From NCBI RefSeq assembly GCF_025698545.1, contig NC_068570.1, positions 46,023,924 through 46,087,923 on the forward strand: a stretch of 64,000 nt of DNA, given 5' to 3'. Source of the stretch: Gossypium raimondii. Taxonomy: Eukaryota > Streptophyta > Magnoliopsida > Malvales > Malvaceae. Positions within the stretch are counted from its first letter, which is position 1. The number at the start of each line of letters is the position of its first letter. Shown piece after piece: positions 46,162 to 57,939 of this stretch. The notes under the pieces are model-generated. The model was not told the origin of the DNA, searched no databases, and saw nothing but the letters and a program-made list of their open reading frames with translations. Both the position numbers and the translations under genes were made by a program.

Positions 46162-47924
46162 CTATAAATAGTGCTGCAATTTATCAAATTTGACCCAGTA
46201 TATGTTCCTTGGAAGATTCCAGCAGCTACTGACAGGACATATCCAACAAATAACTAGAATGAACAACATAAAGGAGGGAGGTACTAGAATCAATAACCCA
46301 AAGAAACAGCTGATTTCTATGTTTAGCCCAACCTATGTCTAGGCTGTTCATAAAACCAGGACGTTAAAACAGAGTCCCATTTCTAATCATCTAGGTGCCA
46401 GCAGAACAGATGGAAATTTGCACAATGTAAACAATATTAAAATTTGCAAGGGAGATTTAAGCAACACAATCTCTCAGCAGGTCACAAGCAAGAAAAGAAC
46501 GGATACGTCAAATGAAATTATACATCTAAGGTCACAAGCAAGTGAGGGAACTGGTTCGAATAAAAATGAAAATCAAAAAGCACAAAGCAAAAAACAAATT
46601 CAAAGGTTAACAACAAACTCACCTTTGAGAAGACGAAGAAGGCTAGAAGCAGTGAAGCACCGTGGAGTCGTGGACGTGGAGTCGTGAATCGGTGGAGGTG
46701 GAGTTGGATCCGATTTGGGGGAAAAAAAGGGAGGGAAGGGGTTAGGGATTTATCTCTGGGGTCGGGGGGAAATGGGAAATGTATTAATGACAAAATAAAA
46801 AAATCATATTAATTAAATTCGGGCCGGGCCCGGGCTAAAAAATTTTTACCGAGGCCCGGCCCGTTTTTAAAACGGGCCTAATTTCTTACCCAAACCCATA
46901 TTTCGGGCGGGCCGTCGGGCCAGGCCGGGCCGCCCAGCCCATGAGCACCTCTAGTTTATGTGATTGATTCGAATTATCATGATGTTTGCGTATAATTACT
47001 GATTTAGTCCTTCAATTTTGAAGCAACTTTTTTTAACTCAATACTAATTTATTTTTCTTTCTTAAAATTCAATGTTTTTTAATTATTACCAATTCTATTT
47101 TTATATATTATAGTATTTAATATTCTTTATAATATTTACTTTGATAGTATTTTAAAATGTAATAAAAATAATATTTAGTTTATACTTTGTATTTTAATTT
47201 CATTATACATCAATATTTTGAGTTTATTGTATATATTTTTTATATATTGTTATTTTAATTTTGTTTAAGATTGGATTTGAGTTTTGTTGATCATGGTTCT
47301 TGATTTTAAAAATGTTTATATATTTAATTTTATTTTTAAACCCTTTTAAATAAATCAATTTTTATTAATTCATTATTTTAATATTATTTTAATATTGGCT
47401 TAATATAATTTTTAAACTAATTATTAGAATAATTTCTAAGATATGATGCACTATTCTTCTAAATTATTATCCACATGATTTAAATTTATCAACATTATTT
47501 TAAAGTCTTTTTACCTATATTTTTTGTTAATTCGATATGTTATTATGTATGACATTATTTTTAATATATATATGTCTTTATAAAATATATTATAATTTGT
47601 GCCTTATAAATTTTTATTCTACGTTTTAAAATTTCATTCATGTAGATTATTTTGGTTGGTTTATTTGTGATTAAATTATTTTTGTATTAATTATTCTCGT
47701 TTTGTTATTTGTAAGATTGATTATTAGTTTATTTGATTATAAATGTTAATGCATTATATGTTTGGGTGCCCCAAATTGTTGAATTAGTTTGTTATTCATC
47801 ATTTGCTTTGTATATTGTTATTCAATCATATTGTTTGTAAGAATTTCATTTCATTAAGACATTATAATCGTTTTATTTCAAAATTCCAAAAAAAATAAGG
47901 CTTGGTGTTTAATAATTCTCGAGA

Positions 47925-48265
47925 GAATTGTGCCCTAACTTACTGGGCTTCAATTCTTCTCGATGAATTTATATCAAGTATCCACTTTATTTAGACCATG
48001 CAATTTTAAAATAAAGCATTTAAGATTTCAAGATGTTGGATCCTAACTTACTGGATATGACATTTTGTTATCTTGATTTTAAAATAAAGGCAATTTTTGG
48101 TGTTTAGGAATTTTAAGAAATTGAACCCTAACTTACTGGGTCTTGATTTCTCGATTGACCCAAATAACCGAATATCCTTCTCAAAACGTATGATTCTTTT
48201 AAAAAAAGGGACGAATCTAACTTCGAAGATGGAATTGTTGCACTCTAACTCACTGAGTGTGACGA
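47925..48265 (-). repeat. Four spaced CCTAACTTACTGG motifs in the solo LTR
   Basis: GCCCTAACTTACTGGGC, TCCTAACTTACTGGATAT, ACCCTAACTTACTGGGTC and CTCTAACTCACTGAGTG occur at about 47934, 48041, 48126 and 48243, at roughly 85-120 bp spacing. They are the reverse complements of the motifs at 30205-30500. Confidence 0.75.
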
Positions 48266-48739
48266 TTTATTTCTTTAAAGTGGGTAAGTCTCATTATCCA
48301 ATTCGATTATTTAGGTTTTCATTTCATGGGATCATATTTTAAAATCTTTTCAAAATTTGGACCCTAAGACATTAAACAATCAATTTGGTACCAATTTTGG
48401 GCGACGCGAGGGTGCTAATCCTTCCTCGTGCGTAAATGACTCCCAAACTTGTTTTCTCAAATTCGCAGACCAAAATCATTTTAATGGTGAACCGATCACA
48501 CATCAATAAAAGATTGGTGACGACTCCCATTTTCGTTTTCAAAGTCGATCCCCGTTTTTTTAAAACAAAAAAAATGGTTTCGACAGTATTCTTTTATTTC
48601 ACATAACTATATAGATTTATTCAATTTTTCCCTACCATTAACATTGTTATTTGTTACCTATCATCTAATTTTAGATTTTGTTGTTCATACATATAATTTC
48701 ATATATGTAATTTTAATCTTTCATTTAATTTTTGTCTCT

Positions 48740-49030
48740 TCTAATTTTAAATTTGTATTATTTATCAAATCACCGAAAATGGATAGAAAAGTTAATATCT
48801 ATTAATTTTATTGATATGGCATACACGTAGATTGTTACATTAGCAATTAATTATTTTTAAATATAAAAATTCAAAATTATAAAATTATTTTTAATTTTTA
48901 ATTTGTTAAAATAATTAACTGCTAACGTGGAATACACGTGGATGCCATGTCAACAAAACTAACAAATGTTAACTTTTTCATCCATTTTGGGGTGATTTGA
49001 CAAACAATGCAAGTTTATGAGCTTAAAAAA
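48740..49030. repeat. MITE-like inverted-repeat element
   Basis: Left arm (about 48763-48840: TCAAATCACCGAAAATGGAT ... GGCATACACGTAGAT) and right arm (about 48915-49005: ATACACGTGGATGCCATGTC ... CATTTTGGGGTGATTTGACA) are imperfect inverted repeats around an AT-rich centre. It has no coding capacity. The target duplication is not resolved. Confidence 0.68.
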
Positions 49031-49584
49031 ACGAAAAAATAAATAGAAAGCTACAATAATTTTTTTTATAAAGTTGGAGGAAAATAAATTATTATGCCTT
49101 TCAAGATTAAAAACAATTAAATATATTGTGTTAGTGGTTGGATTTATTTATTTGGGTATTTGTAGTTATAAATTTATTTAATGGTTGAATTATCCGCTTA
49201 ATTTGGTAAGCTCGACCTAACTCAAAATACACATAAGTAAGGTAATTTTTAATTTGGGTTGGCTCAATTGATTTGAACTAATATTTAATGATGAAACTAA
49301 TATTTTTTAATTTAAATATAAACATATATAATCATTATTATATTTTTAGTATTTTATTATTTTGAGAATAATAAACTCTAAACCCTAAACCCTGAATAAA
49401 CTTGGATTGAAGAATTGAATTTTTTTTAAGACTGATCCCAATTTAAACTAAATTATTTAGTAAAGTTATAACACATTTTGTTTAATAATACTTCATTTTA
49501 GTTTAGAAAATAAAAAAAGAAAATTGTGACATAACCATTCCTTAATCCATGAAGTGTTTGAGGTATTCACTTTTTTTTTCCCCT

Positions 49585-51838
49585 TTTTTGAGAGAACGAG
49601 GTATTTCATTAGAAAACCAAATAGGCAAGACAAAAGACAACTCATTAGAAAAGAGCTAAACTAAACCCAAGCCAATAGGCTCTCCCTGTACAACCAACCT
49701 AAGGCTCTTCCTGTACAACCAACCTACGGCCTTTCCTCGCGAACCAGATCAGAAACATCCAAATGAAGCGAAGATACTAAGAAATGAGGAATTGAATCAT
49801 AAGCATGAGGACATGCTTGGGACAATGCTACCTGAACAAGACGATGGACAATCTTGTTAGCACTTCTACAAATCCAACAGAAAAGAAAGACAATGAAAGT
49901 CACAATGCAACGTAATACAATCATCGATAAGAAGAATAAACTCAGAAATATCATGGTTATAAGAGTTTAGAGCTCATAAAGCTTCGAGACAAATAGTCTC
50001 CAAGACAACATTGTCTATACCTACTAATTTATGGAAATATACTACTATAAAACAAAATCGTTAATACTAATAAGAAACCAAACTGAGTGTAAATAAATAA
50101 AGCAATCATTATGTCGTGGAAGAACTACCGCCTTAAAAGCAAATTCGCCTTGATCGGTGTAATCTTATAGTGGACATCGCCCTTCAAGGTTAACATAGTA
50201 CCTCAATATTTGTACACCCGAATAAAGAAGGTGAAACACAATTGGTATTCTTTTTCTCGAAAGGAATGAAAAAAAAAACAAAATTAATTGGTCGGAAATT
50301 TGATTGGAAAATAAACTGGAAGAAAATAGGCGAAATCATACTAGGTTCAATTTCTAGGAAAGATCGGAGGGATCACAGACGATCCCACTTAAAACCTAAT
50401 CTCCTAGACAGAATTTCGCTCTCATGTAATTTCGCAGAACACCGTAATTTAGAAAACAAAGAGAAGTTGTTTTTCTCTTGTTGTGTTATGTGAAAAATGA
50501 CGAGAATGACCTTCTACTTATACGGTTTTTTGAATGGCAAAATGGTAAAATAGCACTGTCAATTCCCAAAAATTGCATAGGATTTTCAGCAACTAAAAAT
50601 ATTCTGATTTTTTTTTTTTTTGCATTACCAACACCAATTTGAGCCAAGAAAGAGGCTCCCGTATGGTCATAACCTCATCCATTGTTGCCCGAGACACAAC
50701 AGGAAGATGACCAATGGCTGCGTGAAAGAAAGCGCCCTCCTCATCCCTAATAATCAGCCCGTAACCTACCTACTGCCCATCCTCACTAAAAGCAGTGTCA
50801 ACATTGCACTTGAAATGGACTACTTGGGGTCGACACCAGCTAGCAACGGGAGCAACAACCGTTTGAACAACAGTAGGTTGCACCTGCTGATAGGCTAAAG
50901 CGCAGTAGCTCGGTCTTGCCTTAAGCGAGTAGCAGAAATCCCATTCGAGGCAGCTGTAGCTGTGTCCATACACCAGAGAAACCGATTATGAAAATATCAG
51001 AGAGACCAAGCAGTAACAACCACTCTACCAAGCAAAGCACTATCAGCACCAAGTAGCAACGAAGAGAAGCAGTTAGAAAAAGACAATGATGGAAATGTAA
51101 TAGCAGATAATAACCATACCTGAACCGCAAAAGAACAACCCATAAGTACATGGCCAATGGGACCCCTTTTCAAGCAAACACTTGGGCGGACAAATGCTAC
51201 TCCAAACAAAAGACGAGTTAGTACCCTCGCTTACATAAAAAAAACTCACCTCTCGGAAAGTATCTAGGTTTGAAGAGACGACTTAAAAGGGAGTTCGAAT
51301 TTGAAAGAATCCTCCTACCTTGTTTGCCAAGCATGGCTAAACTGAAGTAGTAAAGATCCTAAAAGCCTGTACTACCAACCTTTTTTGTAGTACAAAGTCT
51401 ATCCCATGATGCCCAATGAAGATGTGCCAAATTACTAGAGTTTGAACCCCATCAATACGAGTTCATAAGCCGTTGCAAACCAAGTCATGTACTGACTGGA
51501 AGGAGGAAATTGCTCATACAATACATTGGCAGCGCCTGTCCAATTGTCTTAAGCACAACTTCCATACCTGGTCGAGAAAGAAACCAGATTTTCTAATTAA
51601 AAAATATGCTTACAGAGCCTTTCCTAAATAAAACTGAACACTTCCTCTTTTCATTACAATTGATAAGTGATGGAAGACCCAGATAGCGACCCTACTCAAT
51701 TAAGACATCCACCCCTAACATCGAGTGAACCATAGCCCTGTCCAGAAAAGATGTATTCGAGCTAAACAACAGTCCAAATCTTTGAAAATTCATTGCCTAC
51801 CCCGACGCGTCCTCATAGGTGGCTAAGATATCCTTGTT
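49585..51838 (-). mobile_element. 5'-truncated L1-type LINE, interrupted by an insertion
   Basis: On the minus strand the text starts inside reverse transcriptase (ATYEDASG, then NFQRFGLLFSSNTS near 51790). It continues with GRYLGLPSL (about 51690), PMYCMSNFLLPVSTWLGLQR and LMNSYWWGSN (about 51430-51540), then the zinc-binding GHVLMGCSFAVQVW near 51130. RNase H begins at about 50850 with FKCNVDTAFSEDGQ and resumes after the insert with VGIDNVVLET and CRSANKIVHRLVQ (49870-50020). The 3' end is A-rich on the minus strand near 49570-49585. Stops and a missing 5' half make it dead. No clear TSD. Confidence 0.8.
50031..50632. mobile_element. Unclassified ~600-bp insertion inside the LINE RNase H
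   Basis: The LINE frame is broken between WLKL and VGIDN. The interrupting segment is flanked by ACTAATTT (50023-50030) and ACCAATTT (50633-50640), an 8-bp duplication with one mismatch that overlaps the LINE codons. The ends TGGAAAT (50032) and ATTACCA are weak inverted repeats. A 14-base T run lies near the right end. It does not encode a recognisable protein; hAT-type MITE or LTR fragment are both possible. Confidence 0.5.
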
Positions 51839-52286
51839 GGAAAAATAGGTTAAGAAAACAGTTTTACCGCTAGAAAAATTAATTTTTACTCTTTGAACAT
51901 TATAATTAAATGTTACTAATTAAAAGTTGGATTCCTAATATTAAGTGCTTTAAAAATATTTGTTTTTAGCATTACTTACTAAATCCCTTGATAACCTTTT
52001 GATTAAAGAAATTACTAAATTGCTAACTAATTTGATATATGTAATAAACATTTCTCATTAGAAATTAATTTTCTAATATAATCCTATATGATATTAATAT
52101 GTCTACACTTTTCATTATATGCATTATTGTATACCCTAGACATTGTGGCAGCACAATCACAAAATAAAGAAATGAGTGGCATTGGATGTGGGTAAAAATA
52201 AAATAAAAATTTCAATCACATGTTATATGGTTCGGTTATTTTTGTCATGTTATTAAAATCACAAACATCAAGTTAATATGATAGTT
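51839..52286. other. AT-rich intergenic region
   Basis: No gene or repeat unit recognised. Confidence 0.45.
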
Positions 52287-52485
52287 AAAAATCAATATAA
52301 TAATAACTTTTACATATTATATCAGTTTAGTTATAGTTTTAAAAGATTAACCCTCAAATTTTATAATTGATCTAAATTTAATCCTAATTCTGAAAAAAAT
52401 AATATATATATATATATATATAAAATACATAAATGCTTTTAAAAAATAAAAATAATATTAATATTAATATTAAATAAAATAAAAA

Positions 52486-52578
52486 AAATCCCCCACCATC
52501 CCCCTTCTCTCCCACCGTTCAGTCTCCCTCCCTCCCTCACTCCCACTCTGCCCCCGTCCCTTTCTCCCTCCGCGGGTT
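52486..52578. repeat. Polypyrimidine (C/T-rich) tract
   Basis: About 90 bp, overwhelmingly C and T, with very few purines, in surroundings of ~80% A+T. It lies at the inner edge of the left inverted-repeat arm. Such tracts can adopt triplex-like structures; no function is shown. Confidence 0.85.
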
Positions 52579-53108
52579 GTTTCCTGTATTGTTTCCTTAT
52601 TAAACACATTATATTAGATATTAGTTAAAATATGCTTATAGTCATTGTAGGTTTTGAAAACTAGGAATTTAATCTCTTTAGTTTTCAAATTTTAAAGTTC
52701 AGGTCCAATTGTAAATACTATTAAATTTTTTTGTTAAATTCAAGTTAATTATAACAGTTTTTTTTACATGAGAGTAATTTTTTCTGTTTCAAAATGCCAC
52801 AACAACAAATTTAATCAAAAAAATTGATAATTGGACCTGAATTTTGAAATTTGATAAATAGAGAAACTAAATTCCTAGAAATAACTAGATTCTGAATTTT
52901 TGAAAATTACATTTGAATCTAGGTATTATTGTTGAGCATGCAGCCCTGGTTAGATGGATGGTAGCACAACTTTTTGGGGTTACTTAGAATTTCTTCATGT
53001 CCAGCACTGAATCAATTTTCAACGACTGGTTAGAGATGCTCCTTAAAAAGTCTGCAAAACATCCCACTCTTTTAATTTCAATGGTCTTTTCCCGTGAGAC
53101 GAGTGGGT

Positions 53109-53245
53109 GTATATAAACACAGGCAAGAGTTCCTGCTTTACTAAAGCTTCCTTTTTACATTAGAATGCTTTAATCACTAAAGGGAAATTTACCTTTTCCT
53201 TCAATGGAGATTTCATCAATTAGAAAGCTACTTGAATTTGTAAGA
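53109..53245 (+). promoter_or_regulatory. Orphan promoter-like segment
   Basis: TATATAAACAC at 53111 is followed by a leader-like sequence and an ATG in fair context at 53206 opening a short frame (MEISSIRKLLEFV). This runs into the right arm of the inverted repeat and stops. It looks like a promoter and first exon start without a gene, but could be chance. Confidence 0.25.
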
Positions 53246-53712
53246 TTCTTTTCAACAAAAATTTTGAGGGACGGTGGGGACAGTCCTCGCAGATTTTTAT
53301 TTTATTTAATATTAATATAAATGTTAATATAAAATTTAAACGTATTATTAATTTTTAAAATATTTATGTATTTTTATATATTTTTAAATTAGGATAAAAT
53401 TGAGATTATCTGTAAGTTTTGAGGGTTAATTTTTAAAATTATAACTATATTGATATAATATGTAAAAATTAAGAATTAAATTTATTATTATATTGTTTTT
53501 AACTGTAAATTAAAATGATCAAACTATTTAACATAAATACTTAAATTGCAAATTTTTTCTTTTAAATGCTTAAAATAATTTTTTATAATTAGATAATTAC
53601 CTGTATAGTTTACCTTTTTCCAAAGAGATTGTGGAGGTACAAAGATTGAAATTGCAGCTCACAATAATTGTTATGATTGTTATTTTAAAATTTCTTTTTG
53701 GCTTATATAATA

Positions 53713-54606
53713 TAGTTAAATTATTACTTTAATATTTGTATTTTTTATAATCTAAGTTTTTGTATTTTCATTTTGTATATAGTTACCCTTAATCCAAATT
53801 TTTATTAGAAAAGTTGAAGTCAACCAATGACACATTATCACAAGGAAAGTAAAAATACTTATAAACTTTTTAAAAATCAGAAAATATTTTAAAAAATAAA
53901 AATACGAAGAAAAACCCTCAAAAACCATGAAACTTGGAAAATTCTAAAAAATTAAAATTATAAGTATGGGAAATTAAAAAACTAAAAATATCGTAAAATT
54001 TAAAAATAATCATTTGTTTGCAATTTAGGTCTTTTTATAGAAAATCTCATAATTTTATGAAAATTTTAAAGAATTTTATGCTATGTTTTTGAAATTTTTA
54101 ATATTTTTGCAATTTTATTAATTTTTATATTTTAAGGTATTTTGAGTTTTTTAGTAAAAATACCATAAAATTCTTTAAAACTTTCACGAAACTCTAACAT
54201 TTAAAAAAAAACTAAAATTCAAAACAAATTATTTTTAAAATTTTTTTATATTTTTAAATTTTCTTTTGAAATTTTACATACTTATAATTTTAAAATATTT
54301 TTTATAATTTTCAAAAATAGATTATGATTTTTTATTACTTTCTAAATTTTAAGATTTTTTTGGGTTCAGAATTTTTATATTTTATATTTTAATGGTTTTC
54401 TTTTTAATTTTCAAATAAATTTTTGCTTTTTCTTGACACGTTTCAATGTGTCATTGGTTGGATTAGTGTTTTTTTTTAACGGGAAATTGGATGGGGCAAT
54501 GGGGACTACAAAATGAAACAACGGGGGCCAAACTAACAAAAATAAAGTATAAGGGCCAAACTGATAAAAATAGTGCAAGTACCAAAGTGATAATTTAGCT
54601 ATAGTA
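53713..54606. repeat. Foldback element with ~150-bp terminal inverted repeats
   Basis: The left end TATAGTTAAATTATTACTTT and, inside it, CCAACCAATGACACATT-like text (about 53820) match the reverse complement of the right end: AATGTGTCATTGGTTGGATT (about 54450) and AAAGTGATAATTTAGCTATA (to 54606). The centre is AT-rich and itself self-complementary in places. No transposase, so non-autonomous. Confidence 0.7.
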
Positions 54607-55227
54607 AGGGGGCAAAAGAGGCATTAAGCCTAAAATTTATTTATTTATATAATAAATATAATGACAAATTTAGCCTTCAACGTTTATATCTTTTATCAAT
54701 TTGGGCATTATTCATTTTTGAGCTAAATTTAACAATTAATCTTTTAAAAAGAGTCAAGCCGCTTTTTTAATAAAAAGTGCTAACTAAAACATTAATTTTT
54801 AGCGATGCTGGTATGACAACCCATTTGACAATATGACACTATTTATTTTATGTCATGTCAACAAATGACTAAAAATTAAAAAAAAAAAAAGTTAATTATC
54901 AAATTAAACTAAAAAAAAGCAACAAAAACTATATTGATAAAAAAATATAAACGTTGCATGAATTGGTGAGAGATTAATTGAAGTTGATAAAGCCATGCCT
55001 GGATTGGCCATAAACTCATTCTCGGTCACCGGAGGCCCATTTAATTCAAAACATGCAACTAAACAAGTGGTAATACCGATGTGCATGTAAATTAAAAGCT
55101 TTGTCAGAGAGGAAATGGACAATTCAGGGTTTGAAGGGACATTATGCGCTCGTTGATTTGCAACAAATTTACATCACACCCACAGGAAAACATAAAAGCA
55201 CTGACTAATCATTCTTAATCGCTAGGC
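54607..55227. other. Intergenic, 3' flank of the Lhcb1 pseudogene
   Basis: No gene supported. AT-rich repeats continue to about 54950. 55130-55227 would be the 3' UTR region of the minus-strand Lhcb1 copy. Confidence 0.45.
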
Positions 55228-56025
<798 letters not shown>

Positions 56026-57141
56026 TGTACAATTGAAAGTGATAAGCAATGAAAGGAACTTCAACTGAGGGGTGGTGTGGTAGTTGGGATCGGTGGGATG
56101 GGGTTATTAATAATTTTGCAAGGAAAAGGGGTCCTTATCTTAGGATATCCATATCTCAATTCCCATTGGTTTGCAACATTTAGGAAGTTCGATTTTGCAA
56201 AGTCTACTTGGCACCTTTAGCCCCACTTATCAGACGTAGGATAATTGGGGTGAACAATCTCTACCAATTCTAATTGCTTCTTGTTGCTCCAATGATATTA
56301 GGCCACTTGTGATTCCGGATAGCCCCATATCCATTTGGAACAAACATCCAACTCTTATTTGCACGACAAGATGGAATTAATATCAATTATATCATATTGC
56401 TTAACTTTCTGTATCCATTCAAGGATAAGTTTACATTATTTTTTGTAACTTTTCTAACCTTGATCTGAACTGGACAGGTATCTATGGGCTTAAGTGCAAC
56501 AGAAGCAAATTATAGTAATTAAATCGTCCCTTCTTGGTGGGATAGCCGGAAAAAAAGCAGCATGAACTTGCAAATATAAAAAACTACTTGAAATTAATGA
56601 AAATTATATGGAATTAATTTAAATAAACTATAGTTCTTATGTGATGCCATAATTGCTCCATAAACTTAAATCTTATCAACTTCAAAGTGTTTAGATGCAG
56701 TTGCAAAAACAAGAATTTTCTTCTGCAGAGATGCTTTATATCTTATGAGCCACTCAAACTCTTGTAATTTTTATTATGCTGCCATGATTTCAACATCACA
56801 AACTTCAGTTTCTCTTTGGAAATGAATGTATTTCTCATGAAAATTGTGGAAGGGCTGTTAATTTAATACGAGTCAAACTGTGCATTCAAATCTAATGAAT
56901 TACAGAAATTTCCGAAACATTTGCCAGGAGAATGTGTGGAGTGAAAGAGTGCTAAGCGGGCATGCAAGAACAATATAAAAATCTTCAGCACCCAATGAAA
57001 TGAGAGATACTGCATAGATAAGGAGGGGATTACGGAATCTCTACTCTCAAAACTCCCTATATAAACCTTGAGTATTTGCATTCTTTCTATCATTCTCAAA
57101 ACCTTCCATCACCCAAGAAAAGTTCTCACTTCACAATCACA
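56026..57141. promoter_or_regulatory. Divergent intergenic region between the two Lhcb1 copies
   Basis: 1116 bp between the two start codons. On the plus side: CCAAT at 56992-56996, I-box GATAAGG at 57017-57023, TATA box TATATAAA at 57058-57065, 84 bp before the ATG. On the minus side, the mirrored set is CCAAT (56169-56165) and GATAAGG (56139-56133), but at the TATA position only ATTATTAATAA-like text (about 56118-56104) is present. CCAAT plus GATA-type I-boxes are known light-response modules of Lhcb promoters; regulation by light is inferred from them. Confidence 0.7.
57058..57065 (+). promoter_or_regulatory. TATA box of the intact Lhcb1 gene
   Basis: TATATAAA 84 bp before the start codon, 34 bp after the GATAAGG I-box. 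Confidence 0.8.
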
Positions 57142-57939
57142 ATGGCCGCGGCAACAATGGCCCTCTCTTCCCCATCCTTTGCCGGAAAGGCTGTCAAGTT
57201 CTCTCCTTCCACTCCTAAAATCCAGGGCAATGGGCGTGTTTCCATGAGGAAAACTGCCACCAAGCCTGCTGCCTCTGGAAGCCCATGGTACGGCCCTGAC
57301 AGAGTTTTGTACTTGGGTCCACTCTCCGGTGAGCCTCCATCCTACTTGACCGGAGAGTTCCCTGGTGACTACGGTTGGGACACTGCTGGACTTTCAGCTG
57401 ACCCAGAGACCTTTGCTAGGAACCGTGAGCTAGAAGTCATCCACTGCAGATGGGCCATGTTGGGAGCTCTGGGATGTGTTTTCCCTGAGCTTTTGGCTAG
57501 GAATGGAGTCAAGTTCGGCGAGGCCGTGTGGTTCAAGGCTGGATCTCAGATCTTCAGCGAGGGTGGACTTGACTACTTGGGGAACCCAAGCTTGATCCAC
57601 GCTCAAAGCATCTTGGCCATCTGGGCATGCCAAGTAATATTGATGGGAGCTGTGGAGGGTTACCGTATTGCTGGTGGCCCTCTTGGTGAGGTGACTGATC
57701 CATTGTACCCAGGTGGTAGTTTTGATCCATTGGGTCTCGCTGATGACCCAGAGGCATTCGCTGAGCTCAAGGTCAAGGAGATAAAAAATGGGAGATTGGC
57801 TATGTTCTCCATGTTCGGGTTCTTCGTCCAAGCCATAGTGACCGGAAAGGGACCATTGGAGAACTTGGCCGACCATCTTGCCGACCCTGTCAACAACAAT
57901 GCCTGGGCTTATGCCACCAATTTTGTCCCCGGAAAGTGA
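57142..57939 (+). CDS. Lhcb1: Chlorophyll a/b-binding protein of LHCII, Lhcb1 type, intact
   Basis: 265-residue precursor of the major light-harvesting complex II protein of photosystem II, bound to thylakoids. Start chosen at ATG 57142 ([10 protein letters not shown]...); the frame is open 66 bp further upstream, but that lies in the 5' UTR. Residues 1 to ~34 are a Ser/Thr/Ala-rich chloroplast transit peptide. RKTATKP follows, holding the N-terminal threonine phosphorylated in state transitions. WYGPDR (49-54) is the LHCII trimerisation motif. Helix B carries [14 protein letters not shown] (98-111), helix C lies around [14 protein letters not shown], and helix A carries [15 protein letters not shown]; the E-x-x-H/N-x-R pairs ligate chlorophyll and bridge helices A and B. 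It is intronless, as is usual for Lhcb1, and faces a divergent broken copy. Lhcb1 versus Lhcb2 rests on the N terminus. Confidence 0.96.
   Translation: MAAATMALSSPSFAGKAVKFSPSTPKIQGNGRVSMRKTATKPAASGSPWYGPDRVLYLGPLSGEPPSYLTGEFPGDYGWDTAGLSADPETFARNRELEVIHCRWAMLGALGCVFPELLARNGVKFGEAVWFKAGSQIFSEGGLDYLGNPSLIHAQSILAIWACQVILMGAVEGYRIAGGPLGEVTDPLYPGGSFDPLGLADDPEAFAELKVKEIKNGRLAMFSMFGFFVQAIVTGKGPLENLADHLADPVNNNAWAYATNFVPGK

Larger units (their letters stand above)
44746..46953. mobile_element. Non-autonomous hAT transposon with GGCCCGGCC subterminal repeats
   Basis: 17-bp terminal inverted repeats TAGAGGTGCTCATGGGC / GCCCATGAGCACCTCTA bound a 2208-bp element. Perfect 8-bp target duplications GTTTATGT lie at 44738-44745 and 46954-46961, diagnostic of hAT. 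Both ends carry dense GGGCCGGGCC/GGCCCGGCCC motifs, typical subterminal transposase-binding repeats. No transposase frame is present. Just inside the right end, the minus strand has a C-rich leader with a possible splice donor (CTCAAAG/GTGAGT at about 46624-46615), suggesting a relic of the transposase 5' exon. Confidence 0.92.
43711..48585 (-). mobile_element. Large solo LTR with perfect TSD, carrying a nested hAT element
   Basis: Starts TGTAAGGCCC and ends TTTCGACA on the plus strand; on the minus strand it reads from TGTCGAAACC to GGGCCTTACA, the same family and polarity as the LTR at 29820-32579. The TSD GTATT is perfect at 43706-43710 and 48586-48590. Without the hAT insertion it would be about 2.66 kb. 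No internal domain remains, so it is a solo LTR. GC-richer text near 43900-44600 is LTR sequence and yields spurious frames. Confidence 0.85.
52287..53515. repeat. Large inverted repeat with ~200-bp arms
   Basis: Left arm (about 52287-52490) and right arm (about 53280-53515) are imperfect reverse complements. Shared text includes GTTAAAAATCAATATAATAA / TTATTATTATATTGTTTTTAAC and ATTAACCCTCAAA / TTTGAGGGTTAAT, ending in AATATTAATATTAAATAAAA near the centre. Both arms end in C-rich text on the inner side (CCCCCACCATCCCCC and, reversed, TCCCCACCGTCCCTC). The ~790-bp spacer is not coding. It could be one foldback element or two opposed copies of a repeat. Confidence 0.6.

Noticed and set aside
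46518..46793. 91-codon minus-strand frame near the hAT right end
   Set aside because: Probably the C-rich leader of the lost transposase gene, not a protein; composition is Pro/Leu/Phe from C/T runs.
57554..57899. Further antisense frames over Lhcb1 (67 and 79 codons)
   Set aside because: Shadows of the coding strand.
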